A DNA stretch of 64,000 nucleotides from Herbaspirillum sp. GW103 (GTDB taxonomy: Bacteria > Pseudomonadota > Gammaproteobacteria > Burkholderiales > Burkholderiaceae_D). A model generated the notes under the pieces. That model did no database searches, was not told where the DNA came from, and saw nothing but the letters and a program-made list of their open reading frames with translations. Where the stretch lies: contig NZ_AJVC01000003.1 of the NCBI RefSeq assembly GCF_000261365.1, positions 1,736,001-1,800,000 of the forward strand. The letters run 5' to 3'. Of the stretch, positions 61,831-64,000 are shown in pieces; positions within the stretch are counted from its first letter, which is position 1; each line of letters begins with the position of its first letter. Both the position numbers and the translations under genes were made by a program.

Positions 61831-62502
61831 ATGGCCATCCTGGTAATCGAAGACGACCCCAAGACCGGTGACTATCTGCGCAAAGGCTTGCGCGAATCCG
61901 GCTATGCCGTCGACCTGGCCCGCACCGGCAGCGACGGCCTGCACATGGCGCTGGAGCAGGACTACGACCTGGTGGTGCTGGACGTGATGCTGCCGGGCCT
62001 GGATGGCTGGCAGGTCATGAGCGCGCTGCGCAGCAAGCGCGATCTGCCGGTGCTGTTCCTGACGGCCAAGGACCAGGTGGAAGACCGTATCCGCGGTCTG
62101 CAACTGGGCGCCGACGACTATCTGGTCAAGCCCTTTTCCTTCACCGAGCTGGTCCTGCGCATCCGCACCCTGCTGCGCCGCGGCGTCACGCGTGAAGCCG
62201 AGGTCTACGAGATCGCCGACCTGCAACTGGACCACGTGCGCCACAAGGTCACGCGCCAGGGTGTCAACATCGCGCTGACCAACAAGGAGTTCATGCTGCT
62301 GCACCTGCTCATCAAGCGCCAGGGTGAAGCCCTGTCCCGCACCGTGATCGCCTCGCAGATCTGGGATATGAACTTTGACAGCGACACCAACGTGGTCGAT
62401 GTCGCCATCAAGCGCCTGCGCGCCAAGATCGATGCCCCCTTCGAGAAGAAACTGATCCACACCGTGCGCAGCGTCGGCTACATGTTCTCGGAAACGCCGT
62501 GA
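61831..62502 (+). CDS. OmpR-family response regulator (CusR/HprR-like)
   Basis: 223 residues: receiver (1-115, phospho-acceptor Asp51 in [13 protein letters not shown], Lys in LVKPFSF) and OmpR-type winged helix (about 125-223, [22 protein letters not shown]). The sequence resembles the heavy-metal/oxidant subfamily that includes CusR, CopR and HprR. It faces msrPQ, and in E. coli the HprRS pair controls msrPQ (YedYZ) in response to hypochlorite, so that is the likely role. Its stop overlaps the kinase start (GTGA). Confidence 0.92.
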   Translation: MAILVIEDDPKTGDYLRKGLRESGYAVDLARTGSDGLHMALEQDYDLVVLDVMLPGLDGWQVMSALRSKRDLPVLFLTAKDQVEDRIRGLQLGADDYLVKPFSFTELVLRIRTLLRRGVTREAEVYEIADLQLDHVRHKVTRQGVNIALTNKEFMLLHLLIKRQGEALSRTVIASQIWDMNFDSDTNVVDVAIKRLRAKIDAPFEKKLIHTVRSVGYMFSETP

Positions 62503-63953
62503 GCGCCGCGCTTGCCCCCGTGCGCGGCTGGACCCTGACCGCCCGGGTCACTGCCCTGTTCGCCCTGATGACCGCGCTGGTGGTGACCGGCCTGGGCGTC
62601 TACCTGGACCGCGCCGCCGGCGAGGCGCTCTCGCAGCGTGCCGACCAGGCGCTGATCGGGCGGGTGGAGCACTTCCGCAACCTGATGCACGATCTGTACA
62701 ACGTCGAGCAGATGGAGCAGCGCCCCGCCCTTTTCGAAAGCATGATGGGCAACGAGCAGGATGTGCGCATCTTCCGTCGCCAGGGAGGCGCGCCCTTCAT
62801 CCAGAGCAATCCCGACCATCTGGTGCCGCCGCCGATGACGCCGCTGCCGGTGGGCAGCCCGGTCAGCTCGGCCAGCCTGCAGACCAGCTATCGGACCGAT
62901 GGCGTGCGGGTGCGCTGGGTATCGGCCCTGGCCGATGTCGGCCAGGGCGGTCAGGGCGGCAACCGCGTGGAGATCGTCGCGGCCTATGTCATGGTGCAGG
63001 AAAGCCGCATGATGCACAGCTACCGCTGGCGTATCGCCGGGGCCGCCGGGGCGGCGATCCTGCTGACCTCGCTGTTGGGATTCGTGCTGTTGCGGCGCGG
63101 ACTGCAACCGCTGGAGGCCATGAGCCAGCGCGCCGCCCAGATCACGCCGGACCATCTGTCGACCCGCCTGGAGCAGCACGGCATGCCGGCCGAACTGCGG
63201 CGCGTGGCGCTGTCCTTCAATGCCATGCTGGATCGCCTGGAAGCCGGCTATGACCACCTGGCACAGTTCTCCGGCGACCTGGCCCACGAGATCCGCACCC
63301 CCATCAACGTGCTGATGGGCCAGAGCCAGGTGGCGCTGGGTCAGCGCCGCAGCCTGGACGAATATGAACAGTTGCTCGAATCGAATGTGGAAGAATTGCA
63401 GCGGCTCGCGCGCATCGTCGAGAACATCCTGTTCCTGGCCCAGGCCGACCATGCCACGCTGGCAGTGGAGTGCAGCGCACTGGACCTGCATGAAGAACTG
63501 GGCAAGGTGACCGATTACTTCGAGGGCATCGCCGACGAACGCGGCCTGCGTTTCGAACTGCAGGCGCAAGGCATCTGCCATGCCAATCGCGACATGTGGC
63601 GCCGTGCGGTCAACAACCTGGTCATCAACGCGGTGCGCTACGGCCAGGCCGACAGCGTCATCCGCATCCAGGCCGCAGCGGACGCCAGCGGCAGCCGCAT
63701 CCTGGTGGACAACCGCTGCGAGGGGGTCACGCCCCAGGCGATGGCACGCATGTTCGACCGTTTCTATCGCGGCGACCGCTCGCGCAGCGCCTTCACCGAA
63801 TCCAATGGCCTGGGACTGGCCATCGTCAAGGCTATCCTGGCCCTGCATCGTGGCACGGCGGCGGTGGAGTGTCCGCAGCCGGGCTGGATACGCTTCAGCC
63901 TGTTCTTCCCTGCGGCGGCAGCGCAGTCGGGGCCGCTTCCGGCGCCGCACTGA
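62499..63953 (+). CDS. Sensor histidine kinase of the CusS/HprS type
   Basis: 484-residue membrane kinase. TM1 (about 13-35), periplasmic sensor loop (about 36-177), TM2 (about 178-198), HAMP, then HisKA with phospho-His263 in [10 protein letters not shown] and the HATPase domain ([14 protein letters not shown] as N box, [12 protein letters not shown] as G box). The periplasmic region has Met residues (MMGNEQ, MMHS) as in metal- or oxidant-sensing relatives, but no full CusS copper motif is evident. GTG start at 62499, overlapping the regulator stop by 4 bp. Confidence 0.93.
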   Translation: MSAALAPVRGWTLTARVTALFALMTALVVTGLGVYLDRAAGEALSQRADQALIGRVEHFRNLMHDLYNVEQMEQRPALFESMMGNEQDVRIFRRQGGAPFIQSNPDHLVPPPMTPLPVGSPVSSASLQTSYRTDGVRVRWVSALADVGQGGQGGNRVEIVAAYVMVQESRMMHSYRWRIAGAAGAAILLTSLLGFVLLRRGLQPLEAMSQRAAQITPDHLSTRLEQHGMPAELRRVALSFNAMLDRLEAGYDHLAQFSGDLAHEIRTPINVLMGQSQVALGQRRSLDEYEQLLESNVEELQRLARIVENILFLAQADHATLAVECSALDLHEELGKVTDYFEGIADERGLRFELQAQGICHANRDMWRRAVNNLVINAVRYGQADSVIRIQAAADASGSRILVDNRCEGVTPQAMARMFDRFYRGDRSRSAFTESNGLGLAIVKAILALHRGTAAVECPQPGWIRFSLFFPAAAAQSGPLPAPH

Positions 63954-64000
63954 CGGTCTTCTGCGCGGCCTGGGCTGCCAGTTCGGCCTCGCGGGCTTCG
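63895..64000 (-). CDS. Possible C-terminal end of a convergent gene (partial)
   Basis: A minus-strand frame ending at TGA 63895-63897 runs to the window edge with a charged, Ala/Glu/Gln-rich tail ([20 protein letters not shown]). It would overlap the kinase end by 59 bp. The composition is like a protein tail, but high-GC shadow coding cannot be ruled out. Confidence 0.3.
   Translation of the reverse strand, partial: EAREAELAAQAAQKTVSAAPEAAPTALPPQGRTG

Overview
The window looks like a contiguous stretch of a GC-rich betaproteobacterial chromosome. The family set points to Burkholderiales, probably Oxalobacteraceae close to Herbaspirillum: flhD-flhC-motA order, phaC-phaB-phaR order, a complete wspABCDEF-wspR set, mfd-serB, ispD-ispF and a class I polyhydroxyalkanoate synthase. 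The genus is inferred from gene content and order; no database was searched. Most genes are densely packed and have conventional start and stop signals. I saw no rRNA or tRNA gene, CRISPR array, insertion sequence or prophage.

Layout. 0-2.5 kb: flagellar master regulator flhDC, a membrane-anchored methyltransferase and the start of motA. 3.2-8.2 kb: a cystathionine beta-lyase-like enzyme, rimO with a small exported protein, and an azoreductase divergent from its likely LysR regulator. 8.2-12.3 kb: phaR, phaB and phaC for polyhydroxybutyrate, plus a small membrane protein. 12.4-21.5 kb: TauE-like permease, LysR regulator, pgeF-rluD, bamD, yaaA, a small winged-helix-like gene paired with a PIN-domain gene, a methionine-type aminotransferase and a glutathione S-transferase. 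21.5-32.6 kb: c-di-GMP signalling, with a GAF-PAS-PAS-GGDEF cyclase, a MaoC-like hydratase, then the Wsp surface-sensing operon (receptor, couplers, methyltransferase, hybrid kinase, methylesterase, cyclase). 32.8-44.2 kb: DUF4870-like membrane protein, serB, mfd, ispDF, a cold-shock gene, malate synthase with a divergent LysR, and a chemoreceptor.

44.4-50.2 kb is the most distinctive metabolic block. A MocR-type regulator diverges from a class II (degradative type) HMG-CoA reductase, followed by a periplasmic binding protein and an MFS transporter. The shared intergenic region carries a perfect 12-bp inverted repeat. This suggests regulated use of mevalonate or a related compound, which would be catabolic rather than isoprenoid-making because the same window encodes the MEP-pathway genes ispD and ispF.

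50.2-59.1 kb is accessory. It holds what looks like a decayed type I secreted adhesin locus: a frameshifted and 5'-truncated adhesin C-terminus, an OmpA/MotB-like protein, a small protein resembling the BapA prefix domain, two XRE regulators in the same run, an EAL-domain protein, a TolC-family outer-membrane protein and a TPR-glycosyltransferase fusion. About 950 bp between the adhesin remnant and the EAL gene has no convincing gene and is locally AT-rich.

59.2-64 kb: a periplasmic methionine sulfoxide repair set (signal-peptide-bearing MsrA, MsrQ, MsrP) divergent from a two-component system. Between them lies a perfect ATGACAA-N2-TTGTCAT palindrome, which matches the CusR/CopR/HprR class of operator.
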